A DNA stretch of 64,000 bases from Colwellia polaris (GCF_002104515.1 NZ_NBOE01000005.1:124001-188000), one strand, 5' to 3'; shown: positions 46,520-58,988, numbered from the stretch's first letter. Notes: generated by a model from the letters alone, not told the origin. A program made the numbers and translations.

Positions 46520-47689
46520 TTATTCGCCATCTAACCCACGAATAGGTTTTAATTGTTCCCAATCATGACACGAAGGACATGACCAATAATGCGTACTTGA
46601 ATTAAAACCACAAGTTCTACAACTATAGCGATGTTTAACATTTAAATAGGCGGTAACTAACTCACGAATAACTTCAAGGTTATCCGCTGTATTTTCAGAT
46701 TGATTACCATCCATTTGCATTTTAACAAAGTGCTTGAAGCCACGAATAGTTGGTCTACGTTTCAAGGCTGTTAGAATAAAAGTTTTTGCGTGACTACCAC
46801 CTTTAGCTTGCTCAATGTGTGATAAATACATGATCAGCGCACTAGTACTGCCAGTTTCTTCGTAAACTTTTCGAATAAATTTAAAAAACTCTTTTTCAGC
46901 ATTAAGTGCCTGATAACAGAGAAACATTTTCTCAATCACATCAGGAAAAAATTCTTTGTCTTGCTCATAAATGGCTTTATAGCATTGGCATGCTTCATTG
47001 TATTGTTGGTGATTTTCATATATTTGTGCCATCAACCAATTTGCACGAGAAGAATTAGGATCATGACTCAAGGCATTATCTAGAAGTTCTATAACTTCAA
47101 TAAACTCGTCTTTCTCAAGAGCGGAGGTTGCAAGTTCACAATAAAAGTTTGCTAAGGTATGTAAAAGTTTAGTGTCACGGGTTTTAGCAATCGCCTTTTT
47201 GAGCGCAATACCCTGCTTCCAATCTTTAGTCGATTGGTAAATCTGCATTAATGAGGTTAATGACTTTAAACCGTATATTTTTGACTTTAATAATTTGTGG
47301 AACATGTCTTCAGCGCGATCGTAAAGACCAGCACTGAGAAAATCTTTTGCAAGCTCAAATACAGCTTGTTGTTTGGCACTGTTAGGTAAGTGTTTCTGGC
47401 GTACTAAATGCTCATGTACTTTCAGCGCTCTATCAAGCTCTCCACGACGCCTGAATAAATTTGCCATAGCAAAATGTGCTTCTACAGTATCATCTTCAAC
47501 TTTTAAAGCTTCAAGAAGGTAATCAATAGCTTTATCTTGTTGATTTGAAAATAAATAATTTAAACCTGTAGAATATTTAATAGAAAGCTCTTGCTGTGCG
47601 GAATGATTGTTTTGTTTGACGCTATTGCGCCCCATAAACCAACCATAGCCCATAGCAACAGGTAGTAATAAGAATAATAACCCTAGCAT
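46520..47689 (-). CDS. lapB: lipopolysaccharide assembly protein LapB (YciM)
   Basis: The protein has 389 residues: an N-terminal membrane anchor (LGLLFLLLPVAMGYGWFMGR), a series of TPR repeats from about residue 35 to 340, and a C-terminal rubredoxin-like metal site C-R-T-C-G-F...C-P-S-C. LapB works with FtsH to control LpxC and so balances LPS synthesis against phospholipids. It follows lapA by one base. Confidence 0.95.
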   Translation of the reverse strand: MLGLLFLLLPVAMGYGWFMGRNSVKQNNHSAQQELSIKYSTGLNYLFSNQQDKAIDYLLEALKVEDDTVEAHFAMANLFRRRGELDRALKVHEHLVRQKHLPNSAKQQAVFELAKDFLSAGLYDRAEDMFHKLLKSKIYGLKSLTSLMQIYQSTKDWKQGIALKKAIAKTRDTKLLHTLANFYCELATSALEKDEFIEVIELLDNALSHDPNSSRANWLMAQIYENHQQYNEACQCYKAIYEQDKEFFPDVIEKMFLCYQALNAEKEFFKFIRKVYEETGSTSALIMYLSHIEQAKGGSHAKTFILTALKRRPTIRGFKHFVKMQMDGNQSENTADNLEVIRELVTAYLNVKHRYSCRTCGFNSSTHYWSCPSCHDWEQLKPIRGLDGE

Positions 47690-47690
47690 A

Positions 47691-47942
47691 TTAAGACTTC
47701 TTTCCTGTTAACGCTTGCTCTTTCTTAGCCGGTTTTACCATGCTAAGAAGTTTCCAAAACAATACAAACAGTAAGCCTAATAAGAAGCCGATTGCAGTAA
47801 ATAATCCTACAGCACTCGCCACAGAAATTTGCGTTTGTGCAATCAAATAATTCAAAGTAAACATTTGATCATTTTGACTACCAAAAATAAAAGCGATAGC
47901 AAGTAAAATTAGAAAAAGTATAACGGTAATATAAAGTCGCAT
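47691..47942 (-). CDS. lapA: lipopolysaccharide assembly protein LapA (DUF1049)
   Basis: This 83-residue protein has two hydrophobic helices (MRLYITVILFLILLAIAFIFG and ASAVGLFTAIGFLLGLLFVLF) with the family's N-D-Q-x-x-x-L-N-Y between them, and a basic tail. ATG 47942 is used; the longer frame from 47966 begins with a non-ATG codon inside the terminator of ihfB. It pairs with LapB. Confidence 0.92.
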   Translation of the reverse strand: MRLYITVILFLILLAIAFIFGSQNDQMFTLNYLIAQTQISVASAVGLFTAIGFLLGLLFVLFWKLLSMVKPAKKEQALTGKKS

Positions 47943-47964
47943 AACAGTTCGTCCAAAACAACAC

Positions 47965-47991
47965 AAAAAAAAGGCATGCTGATAGCATGCC
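47965..47991 (-). terminator. terminator between ihfB and lapA
   Basis: On the minus strand GGCATGCT-ATC-AGCATGCC is followed by eight T residues. It lies 22 bp after the ihfB stop and immediately in front of lapA, so lapAB probably has read-through or its own promoter. Confidence 0.85.
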
Positions 47992-48012
47992 GTTTATTCA
48001 TTAATTCTGCAA

Positions 48013-48300
48013 TTACGCTATTGAAAGATTAACTCTTTCACGCAATTCTTTACCAGGTTTAAAGTGCGGAACATATTTACCGTCAAGCTCTACTGACTCG
48101 CCAGTTTTTGGGTTCCGTCCCACGCGAGGAGCACGATAATGCAACGAAAAACTGCCAAAACCTCTAATTTCAATACGCTCACCTTTTGATAAAGTGTGCG
48201 CCATCATTTCAAGAATTTCTTTAATAGCTTCTTCAACATCTTTCGCAGCTAAATGATTTAATTTATCTGCTAATCTTTCAATGAGTTCTGATTTGGTCAT
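48013..48300 (-). CDS. ihfB: integration host factor subunit beta
   Basis: This 95-residue HU/IHF-family protein starts [29 protein letters not shown]. It has the DNA-intercalating arm [27 protein letters not shown] and ends [14 protein letters not shown] 48300 is fixed by the strong GGAGG seven bases before it; a GTG further up gives a non-family extension. With IhfA it bends DNA at specific sites. Position behind rpsA is conserved. Confidence 0.97.
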   Translation of the reverse strand: MTKSELIERLADKLNHLAAKDVEEAIKEILEMMAHTLSKGERIEIRGFGSFSLHYRAPRVGRNPKTGESVELDGKYVPHFKPGKELRERVNLSIA

Positions 48301-48394
48301 TTGACCTCCAGTGTTCACTATAGCTTCGCGCCATCGGGGTTAAACATTAAGAAGAACTGCTTAAATGCAGTTCTTCACTTGGTATAGCTAGGAA

Positions 48395-50062
48395 TTAAAG
48401 CTTAGCGTTTTTAAACGCTTCTGCCATTGCACTAAGACCAGAATCTTCTTCTGGAGCTTGGTTCAATGTATCCATTGCTTCACGCTCGTCTGCTTGATCT
48501 TTAGCTTTGATTGATAAGCTGATTGTGCGGTTCTTACGATCAACACCAACAAACTTAGTTTCAACGCTGTCATCAACAGATAATTCAGTAGTCGCATCTT
48601 CGATACGCTCACGTGAAATATCAGCAACACGTAAGTAACCTTCAACACCTTCGGCTAATTCAATTTTAGCGCCTTTAGCATCTACTTCAATTACCTTACC
48701 TGTAACAATAGCACCTTTTTTGTTATCTGCAAGGTATTGATTAAACGGATCATCTTCAGTTTGTTTAACACCTAAAGAAATACGCTCACGCTCAGGGTCA
48801 ACTTGAAGTACTACAGCTGAGATTTCATCACCTTTCTTGTATTCACGAACAGCTTCTTCACCGCCAGCCCATGAAATGTCAGATAAGTGAACTAAACCGT
48901 CAATACCACCGTCAAGACCAATGAAGATACCAAAGTCAGTGATTGACTTGATCTTACCTGATACTTTATCACCTTTGTTGAAGTTCTTAGCAAACTCTTC
49001 CCAAGGGTTCGGGATACATTGCTTAAGACCAAGAGAAATACGACGACGTTCTTCGTCAATTTCTAATACCATAACTTCAACTGTGTCACCTAAGTTAACA
49101 ACTTTAGATGGGTGAATGTTTTTGTTAGTCCAATCCATTTCAGAAACGTGAACTAAACCTTCAACGCCTTCTTGGATCTCAACGAAACAACCGTAATCAG
49201 TTAAGTTAGTTACGCGACCTGTAAGCTTAGCACCTTCAGGGTAACGTTTAGCGATAGCAACCCATGGATCTTCGCCTAACTGCTTCATACCTAAAGAAAC
49301 ACGAGTACGTTCACGATCGAATTTCAATACTTTAACTTGGATTTCATCACCAACATTTACGATTTCACTTGGGTGCTTAACACGTTTCCAAGCCATATCT
49401 GTGATGTGAAGTAGGCCGTCAATGCCGCCTAAGTCTACGAATGCACCGTAGTCAGTAAGGTTCTTAACGATACCTTTAACTTCAATACCTTCAGCAAGAG
49501 AAGCAAGAAGCTCATCACGTTCAACACTGCTTTCTGATTCGATAACAGCACGACGTGAAACAACAACGTTATTACGCTTTTGATCAAGCTTAATAACTTT
49601 AAATTCTAAGTCTTTACCTTCAAGGTGAGTAGTGTCACGAATTGGACGAACATCTACTAATGAACCCGGTAAGAAAGCGCGAATGTTGCTAACTTCAACC
49701 GTGAAACCACCTTTAACTTTACCGTTGATAACACCGATAATAGTTTCTTTTTCTTCGTATGCTTTTTCAAGCACTTGCCATGCTTCGTGACGTTTTGCGT
49801 CATCACGAGAAAGAATAGTTTCACCGAAACCATCATCTGTAGCTTTAAGCGATACATCAACTTCATCACCAACAGATACTTCAACTTCACCTGTAAGGCT
49901 TTTGAATTGATCGATTGAGATAACAGATTCAGATTTTAAGCCAGCGTCAACTAAAACGTTGTCTTTAGTGATAGCAACTACAGTCCCTTTAATGATTGAA
50001 CCAGGGCGTGTTTCGATTGTTTTTAAACTTTCTTCAAAAAGTTGTGCAAAATTTTCAGTCAT
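48395..50062 (-). CDS. rpsA: 30S ribosomal protein S1
   Basis: This 555-residue protein has six S1 RNA-binding repeats, seen as recurring blocks such as [55 protein letters not shown] and [28 protein letters not shown]. The first two repeats (ribosome binding) are more divergent, as usual. It brings mRNAs with structured leaders to the ribosome. It lies between cmk and ihfB in the normal order. Confidence 0.98.
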   Translation of the reverse strand: MTENFAQLFEESLKTIETRPGSIIKGTVVAITKDNVLVDAGLKSESVISIDQFKSLTGEVEVSVGDEVDVSLKATDDGFGETILSRDDAKRHEAWQVLEKAYEEKETIIGVINGKVKGGFTVEVSNIRAFLPGSLVDVRPIRDTTHLEGKDLEFKVIKLDQKRNNVVVSRRAVIESESSVERDELLASLAEGIEVKGIVKNLTDYGAFVDLGGIDGLLHITDMAWKRVKHPSEIVNVGDEIQVKVLKFDRERTRVSLGMKQLGEDPWVAIAKRYPEGAKLTGRVTNLTDYGCFVEIQEGVEGLVHVSEMDWTNKNIHPSKVVNLGDTVEVMVLEIDEERRRISLGLKQCIPNPWEEFAKNFNKGDKVSGKIKSITDFGIFIGLDGGIDGLVHLSDISWAGGEEAVREYKKGDEISAVVLQVDPERERISLGVKQTEDDPFNQYLADNKKGAIVTGKVIEVDAKGAKIELAEGVEGYLRVADISRERIEDATTELSVDDSVETKFVGVDRKNRTISLSIKAKDQADEREAMDTLNQAPEEDSGLSAMAEAFKNAKL

Positions 50063-50170
50063 AACTTGTATATAAACTCAGTTATTAATCCAGTCAACGT
50101 CATTGTTTCATGGGGTAATTAAATAATTGCCCAGTGCATCCGTACAGTAGGCATAAGGTTAATTTTCAGC

Positions 50171-50851
50171 TTACATTAATTTTTCATTACTAAATGAAAG
50201 GATTTTACCAACCACTTCTTCAATAGAAAGTTCAGTAGAATCAATAATTAATGCACCTTCTGCAGGGACAAGCGGCGCAACCTTGCGGTTTTGATCTCGC
50301 TCATCTCTTAGACGTATGTCATCCAAAAGGCGCCCGATTTTAACATCAAAGCCCTTGCCTTTCAACTGATTAAATCTTCTTTGTGCTCTTTCTTCTGCAC
50401 TGGCTGTTAAAAAAACTTTAACTGGTGCATCAGCAAATACAACGGTGCCCATGTCACGACCATCTGCAACTAAGCCTGGTGTAACTTTAAAAGCACGTTG
50501 GCGTCTTAGTAATGCTTCTCTAACACGAGGAAATGCTGCTACTTTAGAGGCCAATGCGCCAATTTCTTCGGTACGTATGGCATTTGAAACATCTTCGCCC
50601 TCTAAAATAACACTACCTTCACCGGCAGCAGATATTTGAAACTGAACATCAAGGTGCGCAGCAACAGGCAATAAAGATGCTTCATCTTCAACACTAATAT
50701 TATGGTGTTGAGCGGCAACCGCTAATACGCGGTAAATTGCGCCACTATCTAATAAGTGCCAACCTAACTGTTCGGCAACAATACGGGCAACTGTTCCTTT
50801 ACCGGCACCACTGGGTCCATCTATAGTGATGACTGGAATGCTTTCCTGCAT
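50171..50851 (-). CDS. cmk: cytidylate kinase
   Basis: This 226-residue kinase has the P-loop [33 protein letters not shown] and the CMP-binding and lid segments [32 protein letters not shown] and [12 protein letters not shown]. It phosphorylates CMP and dCMP. It follows aroA by 86 bp and precedes rpsA. Confidence 0.96.
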   Translation of the reverse strand: MQESIPVITIDGPSGAGKGTVARIVAEQLGWHLLDSGAIYRVLAVAAQHHNISVEDEASLLPVAAHLDVQFQISAAGEGSVILEGEDVSNAIRTEEIGALASKVAAFPRVREALLRRQRAFKVTPGLVADGRDMGTVVFADAPVKVFLTASAEERAQRRFNQLKGKGFDVKIGRLLDDIRLRDERDQNRKVAPLVPAEGALIIDSTELSIEEVVGKILSFSNEKLM

Positions 50852-50937
50852 TTATTTATCTCCTAAAGTCGAAAATCGGCGGCATTATACGGGATTTACA
50901 ATTCAAAATCGCGTAATAAATTATTCTGTAACACTTT

Positions 50938-52218
50938 TTAAGATGAAACAGTCGATAACTTCTCGAAATAATCAGGAAATGTTTTAGCTGTACATTTAGG
51001 ATCATTAATCGTTACAGGCGTATCACTTAAGGCCACAAGTGAAAAACACATAGCAACTCGATGATCATTATAAGTATCAATATCAGCATGTTTTAAAGCA
51101 GTTGGTGGTGTGATAGAAATAAAGTCTTCGCCTTCTACTACTTCAGCACCAACCTTTCTTAGTTCGGTTGCCATGGCGCTTAAACGATCAGTTTCTTTCA
51201 CTCGCCAATTATAGATATTTCGAATAGTTGTTGTGCCGCTGGCAAAAAGAGCTGTGGTAGCTATAGTCATGGCTGCATCAGGAATGTGGTTCATGTCCAT
51301 ATCTACAGCCGTAAGCGGCTTACCAATCACAGTAATAGATTCATCATTCCAAATAACTTCTGCGCCCATTTTTTCCAGCACATCAGCAAAGTGTTTATCA
51401 CCTTGGACACTTAATTTGCCCACGCCGTGTACGGTAATTTCGCCACCTTTTATAGCACCTGCAGCTAAAAAATATGATGCAGATGATGCATCACCTTCTA
51501 CCATGTATTTATCAACAGCTTGATAAGATTGTTTGCCTTTTACTGTAAATGATTGATATTCATTATTTTGTACCGTGACGCCAAATCTCGACATAATATC
51601 GAGCGTAATATCAATATAAGGTTTTGAGACTAACTCACCTTCTATAACAATATTTGTATCGGTATTAAGTAAAGGCGCTACCATCAAAATTGCTGTTAGA
51701 AATTGACTTGAAATAGAGCCATCAATACTAACAGTACTGCCAGATAGCGCTTTACCATTAATTTTTACCGGCGGGTAATCTTTGTTTTCTAGGTATTCGA
51801 TATCAGCATTAAGCTGCGCTAATGCATCGACTAAGTGACCAATAGGTCTTTCCTTCATTCTTGGTTCACCCGTTAATACAAACTCACCTTGGCTTGCAGC
51901 AAGTGCGGCACATAACGGTCGCATTGCAGTACCTGCATTACCAAGATATAGCTCTAACGATTCACTTGTCTTAAAAAAGCCATTATTGCCAATAACAGTA
52001 CACTCAGTACCACAATCACTTAAGGTATATTGAATACCTAAAGTTTTTAAGGCGCCTAACATGTAATTAATATCGTCACTCACTAACAAATTAGTGATTT
52101 TTGTTTCACCCTTAGCAAGCGCTGCTATTAATAAAGCACGATTCGATAGGCTCTTTGAGCCAGGTAAAAACACTTCACCATTTATTTTATTAATTGGTTG
52201 TAGAGTTAGTTGCTCCAT
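50938..52218 (-). CDS. aroA: 5-enolpyruvylshikimate-3-phosphate synthase
   Basis: This 426-residue enzyme has the signature regions [41 protein letters not shown] (the phosphoenolpyruvate site, with Gly and Pro as in the class I, glyphosate-sensitive type), [17 protein letters not shown], and [15 protein letters not shown]. It makes EPSP for chorismate. ATG 52218 lies one base after the serC stop; the non-ATG codon further up is inside serC. Confidence 0.96.
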   Translation of the reverse strand: MEQLTLQPINKINGEVFLPGSKSLSNRALLIAALAKGETKITNLLVSDDINYMLGALKTLGIQYTLSDCGTECTVIGNNGFFKTSESLELYLGNAGTAMRPLCAALAASQGEFVLTGEPRMKERPIGHLVDALAQLNADIEYLENKDYPPVKINGKALSGSTVSIDGSISSQFLTAILMVAPLLNTDTNIVIEGELVSKPYIDITLDIMSRFGVTVQNNEYQSFTVKGKQSYQAVDKYMVEGDASSASYFLAAGAIKGGEITVHGVGKLSVQGDKHFADVLEKMGAEVIWNDESITVIGKPLTAVDMDMNHIPDAAMTIATTALFASGTTTIRNIYNWRVKETDRLSAMATELRKVGAEVVEGEDFISITPPTALKHADIDTYNDHRVAMCFSLVALSDTPVTINDPKCTAKTFPDYFEKLSTVSS

Positions 52219-52219
52219 A

Positions 52220-53305
52220 TTATTTAGCCTCTGCTGCAAATTTTTTCATAAAATTAATTAACGCTTCTACACCTTCAATTGGCATTGCGTTATATATACT
52301 GGCTCGCATTCCGCCAACCATACGATGACCTTTTAATGCTGTTAATCCTTCAGCCTCAGCTTGTTTTACAAAGTCTGCTGATAAACTGTCGTCAGTTAAC
52401 CAAAATGGAACATTCATCAAGCTTCTATTCTCTGAAACTATTGAATTTGTATAAAAGCTACTTTGATCAATATACTGATATAAAAGCTGTGCTTTTTGTT
52501 GATTAATATCAGCAATAGCGCTAACGCCCCCCTTTTCTTGTAACCATTCAAAAACCAAACCTGCTAAATACCATGCATAAGTAGGTGGTGTGTTATACAT
52601 AGAGCCATTTTCTGCTAAAACCTGATAATTCATTATCGAAGGAGTATCTATATGTGCATTACCCAGTAAATCTTCTCTAACAATAACGATAGTTAAACCC
52701 GATGGGCCGATATTTTTTTGAGCACCGGCATAAATCAAACCAAATTTACTGACATCAAATTCGCGAGACAAAATAGTAGAAGACATATCGGCAATTAGTG
52801 GGATCTCCCCGGTATCTGGAATATCAAAGATTTCGATTCCATCTACAGTCTCATTAGGGCAGTAATGAACATAAGCTGCATTAGCGCTTAATGCCCAATC
52901 ATTACTAGGTTTTACACGTTGTTCGCCATTAACATTATCGATAGCGTTGATAACGTTAATATTGCCATAATGACATGCCTCTTCTGCTGCGGCTTTTGAC
53001 CAAGCACCTGTTACAATGTAGTCAGCATTTTTAGTCTCACCTAAAAGGTTTAATGCTACTGCTGAAAATTGACCACGACCACCGCCGTGACAAAACAACA
53101 CTTTATAATTATCGGGAACTGCCATTAAAGATCGTAAGTTGGCTTCAGCATTTTCGGCTACAGCAATAAACTCTTTGCTACGATGACTCAACTCCATTAC
53201 TGAGCTGCCTGTATCGGCAAAATTTAAAAATTCACTTTGCGCCTTTTTCATCACATCAACAGGTAACATTGCAGGACCTGCGCAAAAATTGTAAACACTA
53301 GACAT
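52220..53305 (-). CDS. serC: phosphoserine aminotransferase
   Basis: This 361-residue class V PLP enzyme begins [20 protein letters not shown] and has [37 protein letters not shown], the PLP lysine in [20 protein letters not shown], and the closing [23 protein letters not shown]. It acts in serine and pyridoxal phosphate synthesis. It is directly coupled to aroA downstream, a common gammaproteobacterial pair. Confidence 0.96.
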   Translation of the reverse strand: MSSVYNFCAGPAMLPVDVMKKAQSEFLNFADTGSSVMELSHRSKEFIAVAENAEANLRSLMAVPDNYKVLFCHGGGRGQFSAVALNLLGETKNADYIVTGAWSKAAAEEACHYGNINVINAIDNVNGEQRVKPSNDWALSANAAYVHYCPNETVDGIEIFDIPDTGEIPLIADMSSTILSREFDVSKFGLIYAGAQKNIGPSGLTIVIVREDLLGNAHIDTPSIMNYQVLAENGSMYNTPPTYAWYLAGLVFEWLQEKGGVSAIADINQQKAQLLYQYIDQSSFYTNSIVSENRSLMNVPFWLTDDSLSADFVKQAEAEGLTALKGHRMVGGMRASIYNAMPIEGVEALINFMKKFAAEAK

Positions 53306-53692
53306 CTAAAACTTCACCTTTCGTTAATTTAATTTATCACCCGATAATGATATAAAATGAGTTAACACTCTCTAAAATAGTTAACGCCATCATTTGAACA
53401 TTATGTCTTTATTGAAAACAGTTAGTTGAATACCAAATTGATTAATGAAGAGCTCTATTCTGTCATAAGTAATATGAATAATTACAGGGTATAAAATCTA
53501 GTTAGGCGTATATATTCTTATGAATTCTATAACCGTGTAGTTATTCATTTTAATCGTTAAATATGATCTGCTAATTTATCAAGGTAGTTTAACTGTTTCA
53601 TTTGATTTTTAAGGACTCTAGCATACCTATTTAATCGTTATCATCAATTCAAAAATCAACTTTGATATAACTTTTATCTCAAATTTTGCTCA
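53306..53692. other. intergenic region without recognised features
   Basis: Apart from the gyrA terminator at its right end, I see no credible ORF or RNA in this AT-rich stretch. The serC promoter should lie near its left end. Confidence 0.6.
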
Positions 53693-53718
53693 TAAAAAAA
53701 GGCGGTATAAACCGCCTT
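53693..53718 (-). terminator. terminator of gyrA
   Basis: On the minus strand AAAGGCGGTTTATACCGCC is followed by a run of T residues, 18 bp after the stop codon. Confidence 0.88.
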
Positions 53719-53735
53719 TCTTACTTTAATAACGG

Positions 53736-56465
53736 TTACTCTGCAGTATCGTCATCATTGAGCTTAGAATCTTCACCTTTACTCTCATCAGATTCAGGTG
53801 TTTCAACTTGTTCACCTGCTTCTATTTGAGTGGTTGTTGGCTCACCATTCTCATCTACTTCAAAGGTCTCAACTTCTTCAATTTCATCGATACGTTGTAA
53901 GGCAACTACATGCTCGCCTTCAATGGTACGGATAATACGAACACCTTGAGTATTACGACCAATAACGCTGACTTCGCCTACACGAGTACGAACTAACGTA
54001 CCGTTATCAGTGATCAACATTATTTCGTCTTGTTCTTCAACTTGTACTGCACCAACCACTGGACCATTACGTTCACTCACTTTAATTGAAACAACACCTT
54101 TAGTCGCTCGACTTTTCGCAGGGTATTCTTCCAATGCCGTACGCTTACCGTAGCCATTTTCAGTAATAGTTAATATCGGACCATCATTTTTCGGAACAAT
54201 TAGAGACACAACCTTTTGATCGCCCTCTAACTTAATACCGCGAACACCAGTGCCGGTACGACCAATAGGTTTTAACGCCCATAATTGCTCGCCTGTTTCA
54301 GGATCAACTTTTATCTCACCCGTTTCACTGTCACGTTTCTTCTCGTTGAAACGTACCACTTTACCAGCGTCTGAGAACAACATAATGTCGTTATCGCCAT
54401 CGGTAATATCAACACCAATAAGAGTGTCGTCGTCACGGAGGTTTAACGCAATAATACCGTTAGCTCGTTGGTTTTTGTATGCCGTTAATGCTGTTTTCTT
54501 AACTGTACCAGAAGCAGTCGCCATAATAATGAACTTGTCTTCTTCGTATTCACGTACCGGTAAAATTGCCGTAATACGCTCACCATCTTCAAGTGGTAAA
54601 ATATTAACAATTGGACGTCCACGTGCTGTTCTGCTTGCTAGTGGCAATTGGAACACTTTTAACCAGTAAAGTTTACCGCGATCTGAGAAACATAAAATAG
54701 TATCGTGGGTATTAGCGATTAATAAACGTTCGATGAAATCTTCTTCTTTCATCTTAGTTGCCGCTTTACCTTTACCACCACGTCGTTGTGCTTGGTAATC
54801 ACTTAATATTTGATATTTAACATAACCTTCATGAGAAAGTGTTACGACCACATCTTCTTCTGTGATCAAATCTTCCATCGATAAATCGTGTGAAGCGTTG
54901 GTAATTTCAGTGCGACGTTCATCACCAAATTCATCACGAATGACTTCAAGTTCTTCACGGATAACTTCCATCAAGCGAGAAGGCGTTGCTAAAATATGAA
55001 GTAATTCAGCAATAACTTCTAATAATGCTTTATATTCACTTAAGATTTTTTCGTGTTCTAGACCCGTTAATTTATGTAAACGTAAATCTAGAATAGCTTG
55101 TGCTTGTGGAGGCGTTAAAAAATATTGACCATCACGAATACCAAAATCATCTTCAACCCACTCAGGACGAGCAGCGTCATCACCAGCAGCAGCTAGCATG
55201 TCAGACACAAGGCCTAAGTCCCAACCTTGAGCTAACAATTGTTCTTTAGCTTCACTCGGTGTTGGTGAGTTTTTAATTAAGGCAATAATCGGATCAATAT
55301 TTGAAAGCGCAATCGACAAGCCTTCAAGTAAATGTGCACGTTCACGAGCTTTACGTAATTCAAATATCGTTCTACGTGTTACGACTTCACGACGATGCAA
55401 AATAAAGGCGTCTAGCATTTCACGTAGGTTGAATAGTTTAGGTTGACCATTAGTCAGTGCCACCATATTCAAACCAAACGATACTTGCATTTGGGTAAGC
55501 TTATATAAGTTATTTAAAATAACTTCGCCTACTTCACCACGTTTTACTTCGATAACCATACGCATACCGTCTTTATCAGACTCATCACGTAAGGCAGAAA
55601 TACCTTCTAAACGCTTCTCTTTTACCAAGTCAGCCATTTTTTCAATTAAGCGGGCTTTGTTAACTTGGTATGGTAATTCGTGAACTACAATGGTTTCTTT
55701 GCCCGACTTCTCGTCAACTTCGATTTCTGCACGAGCACGAATTTTGATTTTACCACGACCGGTCAGGTAAGCTTCTTGAATACCCGCACGTCCACTGATA
55801 ATACCCGCGGTTGGAAAGTCTGGTCCTGGAATAAACTCTAAAAGCTCTTCAAAGCTAATATCGCTATTATCTATTACTGCCAAACACCCATTAATAACTT
55901 CAGTTAAGTTATGCGGTGGAATGTTAGTAGCCATACCTACGGCGATACCTGAAGTACCATTAACTAGTAAGTTAGGAATTCGAGTTGGCATAACCGCTGG
56001 TATCATTTCCGTGCCATCATAGTTGGCAACGTAATCAACCGTTTCTTTATCTAAGTCGGCTAAAATAGAGTGGGCAATTTTCGCCATTCTAATTTCGGTA
56101 TAACGCATTGCCGCTGCTGAATCACCATCAACAGAACCAAAGTTACCTTGGCCATCTACTAACATGTAGCGCAATGAAAATGGTTGCGCCATACGAACAA
56201 TTGTATCGTAAACAGCCGTATCACCATGCGGGTGATACTTACCAATTACATCACCAACAACACGTGCTGATTTTTTGTACGGCTTGTTAAAGTCGTTGCC
56301 TAATACGTTCATCGCAAAAAGTACGCGACGATGCACTGGTTTTAATCCATCACGCACATCTGGTAGTGCACGACCTACGATAACGCTCATTGCGTAATCT
56401 AAATAGGAGCTTTTTAGCTCATCCTCAATATTGACAGGAGCAATATTATTCGCCAAATCGGTCAT
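53736..56465 (-). CDS. gyrA: DNA gyrase subunit A
   Basis: This 909-residue protein has the catalytic tyrosine Y122 in [11 protein letters not shown] and the GyrA-box [11 protein letters not shown], marking it as gyrase rather than ParC. Six beta-propeller blades follow ([10 protein letters not shown] and similar), and the tail is very acidic (residues ~875-909). The quinolone-region residues align exactly with E. coli numbering: T83 and D87. The enzyme introduces negative supercoils together with GyrB. Confidence 0.98.
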   Translation of the reverse strand: MTDLANNIAPVNIEDELKSSYLDYAMSVIVGRALPDVRDGLKPVHRRVLFAMNVLGNDFNKPYKKSARVVGDVIGKYHPHGDTAVYDTIVRMAQPFSLRYMLVDGQGNFGSVDGDSAAAMRYTEIRMAKIAHSILADLDKETVDYVANYDGTEMIPAVMPTRIPNLLVNGTSGIAVGMATNIPPHNLTEVINGCLAVIDNSDISFEELLEFIPGPDFPTAGIISGRAGIQEAYLTGRGKIKIRARAEIEVDEKSGKETIVVHELPYQVNKARLIEKMADLVKEKRLEGISALRDESDKDGMRMVIEVKRGEVGEVILNNLYKLTQMQVSFGLNMVALTNGQPKLFNLREMLDAFILHRREVVTRRTIFELRKARERAHLLEGLSIALSNIDPIIALIKNSPTPSEAKEQLLAQGWDLGLVSDMLAAAGDDAARPEWVEDDFGIRDGQYFLTPPQAQAILDLRLHKLTGLEHEKILSEYKALLEVIAELLHILATPSRLMEVIREELEVIRDEFGDERRTEITNASHDLSMEDLITEEDVVVTLSHEGYVKYQILSDYQAQRRGGKGKAATKMKEEDFIERLLIANTHDTILCFSDRGKLYWLKVFQLPLASRTARGRPIVNILPLEDGERITAILPVREYEEDKFIIMATASGTVKKTALTAYKNQRANGIIALNLRDDDTLIGVDITDGDNDIMLFSDAGKVVRFNEKKRDSETGEIKVDPETGEQLWALKPIGRTGTGVRGIKLEGDQKVVSLIVPKNDGPILTITENGYGKRTALEEYPAKSRATKGVVSIKVSERNGPVVGAVQVEEQDEIMLITDNGTLVRTRVGEVSVIGRNTQGVRIIRTIEGEHVVALQRIDEIEEVETFEVDENGEPTTTQIEAGEQVETPESDESKGEDSKLNDDDTAE

Positions 56466-56927
56466 AAATTGATGGTATCCCTTAACGTAAATCTAATTCA
56501 GAAAATTTCGAAATTATTATTTTTAATTAACACGGCATACTAGCATAAATATTTGTCATGCCATACCGCTTTATTTTGCTTAATTCTGCCGTTAAAAAGC
56601 TAAAGTTTCAAGTAAATGCTAGATATAAAGCATTTAGGCAATACCGATATGATTTAAAAGATATTTTTTAAGTTATTTTTATATGCTGTTTTGCTTAAAA
56701 TTGCTGTTTGTATGCATTTTAATCACATGTCGATTTAAACAGCAAATCTCGCTCTAACCATCTTATTAATGCCAGTATTGTGCAACTCGTCTTATGCAGA
56801 ACAAATACCGTTGGCTGAACGAATATAAGATGGGCTTTATTTACAGTGAATAACCTTTGCCACTAGGCTTGTCGTAATTATTGGTTTAGAATCTTAATCA
56901 TTAATAGACCAACAACGATAAATATTT
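56466..56927. other. divergent promoter region of gyrA and ubiG
   Basis: This is a 462-bp AT-rich gap between the divergent starts. No ORF or RNA is recognised. It must hold the promoters of both genes. Confidence 0.6.
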
Positions 56928-57635
56928 ATGTCTAACACGTTTAATGTTAATCCTGATGAAATTGCCAAATTTGAACAAGTTGCCAGTCAATGGTGGGAAC
57001 TAGATGGTGATTTTAAACCTTTACATCAAATCAACCCGCTACGCCGACAATTTATTTGTCAGCATGTTGGCGATATATTTTCTAAAAAAATTATTGATGT
57101 TGGCTGTGGCGGCGGTATTTTAGCCGAGAGCCTAGCGCAGCTTGGCGCTGAAGTGACAGGTATTGATATGGGGCAAGAGCCACTAAATGTCGCTAAACTA
57201 CACGCATTAGAAACAGGTGTAAGCGTTGATTACCAAAAAATTACCGCTGAAGAAAAAGCGCAGCAACAACCAGAACAATATGATGTAGTAACTTGCATGG
57301 AAATGCTTGAACATGTGCCAGACCCAGCTTCTATTATAAAGGCCTGTGCACAAATGGTTAAACCCGGCGGCTTTGTTTTTTTCTCGACCTTAAATAAATC
57401 GTTAAAGGCTTATTTGCTCGCAATTGTTGCTGCTGAGAAAATTTTAAAGTTAGTGCCTGATGGTACGCATGATCATAAAAGCTTTATCCGCCCTTCTACA
57501 TTAATCGGTTGGGCTGAATCGTTTGATTTAAAATGTATAGATGCTGCTGGCATTCATTACAACCCATTAACTGAAAACCATAAATTAACCTCATCACTAG
57601 ATGTTAATTATATTTTGTGTTGCCAGCGTCTTTAA
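56928..57635 (+). CDS. ubiG: ubiquinone biosynthesis O-methyltransferase
   Basis: This 235-residue SAM-dependent methyltransferase has [35 protein letters not shown] at the start, the SAM motif [36 protein letters not shown], and the membrane-associating segment [20 protein letters not shown]. It carries out both O-methylations of ubiquinone synthesis. Divergence from gyrA is conserved in gammaproteobacteria. A 10-bp inverted repeat (57658-57667 / 57690-57699) follows but has no U-tract. Confidence 0.97.
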   Translation: MSNTFNVNPDEIAKFEQVASQWWELDGDFKPLHQINPLRRQFICQHVGDIFSKKIIDVGCGGGILAESLAQLGAEVTGIDMGQEPLNVAKLHALETGVSVDYQKITAEEKAQQQPEQYDVVTCMEMLEHVPDPASIIKACAQMVKPGGFVFFSTLNKSLKAYLLAIVAAEKILKLVPDGTHDHKSFIRPSTLIGWAESFDLKCIDAAGIHYNPLTENHKLTSSLDVNYILCCQRL

Positions 57636-57739
57636 CTTATATAAGACACGCAATCATCGCGTTGTTTAATGTTTATATTAAACCTTTAAAAACAACGCGC
57701 CTTCCCTTTTAAACTTACCTTTAACGTAGAGCTGCATTA

Positions 57740-58420
57740 ATGCCTTCAACAAACAATAAAAAACAAAACTTAGCAAGCGTACTATTTGATCTCGATGGCA
57801 CCTTATTAGATACCGCTGATGATTTAGGCGCAGCTTTAAATTTTGTTTTAGCACAACACAATAAACCGCAAGTGGCGGCAAAAGATTATCGACCTGTTGC
57901 CTCAGACGGCGCCTTAGGCTTATTATCTCTTGGTTTTGGCGATGCTATTAAAGAGTTTAATTATGAAACATTGCGTAAACAGTTTTTAGATTATTACCAA
58001 GAAAACATCGCCGTACATACTTGCCTTTATCCTGGTGTAGCTGAATTACTGCTGCATTTAGAGACTAATAAAATACCTTGGGGTATTGTAACCAACAAAC
58101 CTGAAGGGTTAACCAAAACGTTACTTCCTCACTATGCTGAATTTACACAATGTGCGGTTATGGTAGCTGGTGACACATTACCTCTGCGAAAACCTGATCC
58201 TGAGCCACTTTTATATGCTTGTAAAAAAATAGGTGTAGATCATCAACAATGTTTTTATGTTGGCGATGCACTTCGAGACATTCAAGCCGGAAATAGCGCA
58301 CAAATGGCTACCTTTGTTGCTAAATGGGGCTACATTGCAAGTAGTGAAGATTGTAAAACATGGCAAGGTGATCACATTATCGCAAAGCCAACTGATTTAA
58401 TTGCCTTTATCACACAATAA
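57740..58420 (+). CDS. HAD-IA phosphatase (phosphoglycolate phosphatase or MupP type)
   Basis: This 226-residue HAD hydrolase has motif I LFDLDGTLLDTADDLG, motif II IPWGIVTNKP, motif III K in LRKPDPEPL, and motif IV FYVGDALRDIQAGNSA. The cap domain is the Gph-like helical type. By sequence it is annotated as phosphoglycolate phosphatase. The position next to ubiG is also that of MupP (N-acetylmuramate 6-phosphate phosphatase) in Pseudomonas, so either substrate is possible. It lies 104 bp after ubiG. Confidence 0.82.
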   Translation: MPSTNNKKQNLASVLFDLDGTLLDTADDLGAALNFVLAQHNKPQVAAKDYRPVASDGALGLLSLGFGDAIKEFNYETLRKQFLDYYQENIAVHTCLYPGVAELLLHLETNKIPWGIVTNKPEGLTKTLLPHYAEFTQCAVMVAGDTLPLRKPDPEPLLYACKKIGVDHQQCFYVGDALRDIQAGNSAQMATFVAKWGYIASSEDCKTWQGDHIIAKPTDLIAFITQ

Positions 58421-58988
58421 AATGCAGAAGAACAAACCAATTTAACGCGAGTCTTAATATATTTTATGGCTAGATTTTTATTGGTTTCTTCGGTTTATTT
58501 TAGCTTGATTAAATGCCATAGTTTAATGCAATAACTTATATACCATTGGCTAATTATTTTACTCTTCCTAAGTCGCTCAATTATCTAATACCTCTGAGCT
58601 AAGCACTACATTCCTAGTTTGATGATGTTTTTAACGTTATTACTACACGTTAACCTAGCAAATAAGTGCTTTTGTATTATGTATTAAAGATAATCTTAAA
58701 GCGTTGATAAAACAATCACTCGTCAATTTGACTGTTCAATAACTAAACTAAAAACATAAGCAATTGAAAAATATAAATATTAATCCCTATATTACCTTTA
58801 GTCATATAAAACTAAAAAAATAACTTAAAATAATTTAGTCGATAAAAATAATTTAAAATAACCGTTGCGTTTTACAAAAACCAAAATTAAAAAGCACTAC
58901 TAAGTTAGTTGTTACTAACAGATCTTTTACTCTAAAAAAATCAACCAAAAAACGATATTTTTTATCGCTTGCATTGTAAGGCAAACCT

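Noticed and set aside
57658-57699. Inverted repeat behind ubiG as a terminator
   Set aside because: The 10-bp arms are separated by 22 nt and no U-tract follows, so I do not list it as a terminator.
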